Assembly (NCBI GenBank): GCA_031263965.1 | Contig: JAISES010000306.1 | Span: 1 to 8,436, forward strand | DNA from: Prevotella sp. | GTDB taxonomy: Bacteria; Bacteroidota; Bacteroidia; Bacteroidales; Dysgonomonadaceae | Direction of reading: 5' to 3' | DNA: 8,436 nt | Shown here: positions 7,711 to 8,436 of the stretch, in pieces | How positions within the stretch are numbered: position 1 is the stretch's first letter | Layout: every line of letters begins with the position of its first letter | Notes under the pieces: generated by a model | The model's database searches: none | Told to the model about the DNA's origin: nothing | The model's input: the letters and a program-made list of their open reading frames with translations, nothing else | Translations under genes and position numbers: made by a program

Positions 7711-8436
7711 CCCCCTTTCATTGGCCTCATCAAGTGCTTGCGCATAAGCGTCCTGGTAATAAGCAAAGAAGTGCGCCCAATCGGCCAGAGAGGCTCTGTC
7801 CAGAGCAGCTTGCCGCAGCAGGCGCTCTTGTCCGGCGCTTTTAGTTGTCATTTCAAATACGAGGTTGCAAATATCCTCCGACACTTCTATAAAGTTGTAG
7901 TCATCCCGCGTAACTACCTCAGCACCATCGTCCATTCCGCGTTCATCCCCCATCTTACGCATCCAAAGTCCAAATCCGGCCAAAGACGTGGTAATAGTAG
8001 GCACCGAAAAGGCGATACTCTCGTGAGGAGTATAGCCCCAAGGCTCATAATAGGACGGGAAAACGGAGACATCCATACCTATCAGCAGATCGTAGTATGG
8101 GACATCGAATATACCATCGTTTCCATTGAGGTAAGACGGTACGAATATGATTTTCACCTTATCTTCTTTCCGGTTTTCCATATTCAGGTAACGTATCTGG
8201 TTCAATATCGGATCGTTATCCATATTACGCAACCAGTGAGTCACATGCGGATGGCTAAGCGGAGTATCCGGTGTTTTCTTATGTCTAAGCCGCTCTTGCA
8301 GATCTATACGGGCTGTATCTATCCATGCCGGTACGGTAACGAAAGCAATAACTTCTTTTTCCAATTGTTTTATGCGTTCCAACCGGCTCATGGCATCTAT
8401 AAAAACATCGATACCCTTATTCCGGTATTCGTAACG
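7690..8436 (-). CDS. Glycogen synthase, GT3 (eukaryote-like) family, C-terminal part (5' end outside window)
   Basis: The enzyme extends alpha-1,4-glucan chains of glycogen from a sugar nucleotide. The donor (UDP- or ADP-glucose) cannot be read from this part. 248 residues are visible and the frame stays open to the edge, so the Met at 8391 is internal. The first codons read RYEYRNKGIDVFIDAM, the GRYEYxNKGxDxFIEAL motif of GT3 enzymes. The GT-B nucleotide-sugar site YYEPWGYTPHES holds the two glutamates of the E-x7-E motif (Glu codons at 8044-8046 and 8020-8022), followed by VPTITTSLAGFGLWM. The C-terminal DWAHFFAYYQDAYAQALDEA also fits the family. The protein ends in GNVVSSK, encoded by the first units of a heptamer repeat. 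GT3 synthases are the yeast and animal type, in contrast to the GT5 GlgA of most bacteria, and are usual in Bacteroidota. The phosphorylase gene follows 164 bp downstream, so the two probably form a glycogen-turnover unit. Confidence 0.95.
   Translation of the reverse strand, partial: RYEYRNKGIDVFIDAMSRLERIKQLEKEVIAFVTVPAWIDTARIDLQERLRHKKTPDTPLSHPHVTHWLRNMDNDPILNQIRYLNMENRKEDKVKIIFVPSYLNGNDGIFDVPYYDLLIGMDVSVFPSYYEPWGYTPHESIAFSVPTITTSLAGFGLWMRKMGDERGMDDGAEVVTRDDYNFIEVSEDICNLVFEMTTKSAGQERLLRQAALDRASLADWAHFFAYYQDAYAQALDEANERGNVVSSK

Noticed and set aside
7632..7844. 70-codon + strand frame starting in the heptamer region
   Set aside because: It begins in repeat sequence and runs antisense to the conserved C-terminus of glycogen synthase.
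8389..8391. ATG at 8391 as the start of glycogen synthase
   Set aside because: The frame continues upstream to the window edge and encodes the conserved RYEYRNKGIDVFIDAM motif, so this Met is internal.

Overview
This window looks like chromosomal DNA from a member of the Bacteroidota, most likely the order Bacteroidales. I judge this from several things. Glycogen synthase is the eukaryote-like GT3 type and lies directly upstream of a DUF3417-type alpha-glucan phosphorylase. One small secreted protein carries the INIGxQPxWGPxGYD...YYYLPDI pattern that I associate with Bacteroidota. Starts lack Shine-Dalgarno sequences, and a TAnnTTTG-type -7 element stands in front of glgP. The genus cannot be fixed from the sequence alone.

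Layout. On the + strand, 3-272 is the 3' end of an unrecognised gene. It overlaps by 20 nt the start of a large gene (253-3597) for a 1114-residue protein that joins a RecB/Dna2-type PD-(D/E)XK nuclease to an SF1B (Upf1/Dna2-like) helicase. The gap 3598-3922 holds no gene. It contains a 183-bp palindromic MITE-like element with 18-bp perfect terminal inverted repeats and a candidate TAA target duplication, then a bidirectional rho-independent terminator shared by the converging gene on the other side.

The rest is on the - strand. At 3923-4660 is a secreted, Tyr/Arg-rich protein of unknown function with a long disordered basic tail. The 279-bp gap 4661-4939 shows only the terminator of the next gene. 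At 4940-7525 is glgP (glucan phosphorylase). At 7690-8436 is the C-terminal part of a GT3 glycogen synthase that runs off the window edge. The 164-bp spacer between the two glycogen genes has a candidate glgP promoter, a 10-bp palindrome in the probable leader, and a 70-bp stretch of 7-nt periodicity ending in four perfect heptamers that overlap the glycogen synthase stop codon.

How the genes work together. The synthase and phosphorylase are the building and breakdown enzymes of one storage polymer and lie in tandem, with synthase upstream. The nuclease-helicase and its small upstream partner form a separate transcription unit. Their tight overlap suggests joint function, possibly in DNA repair or defence against foreign DNA, but nothing in the window proves defence. 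The least described items are this gene pair, the palindromic element and the heptamer tract.
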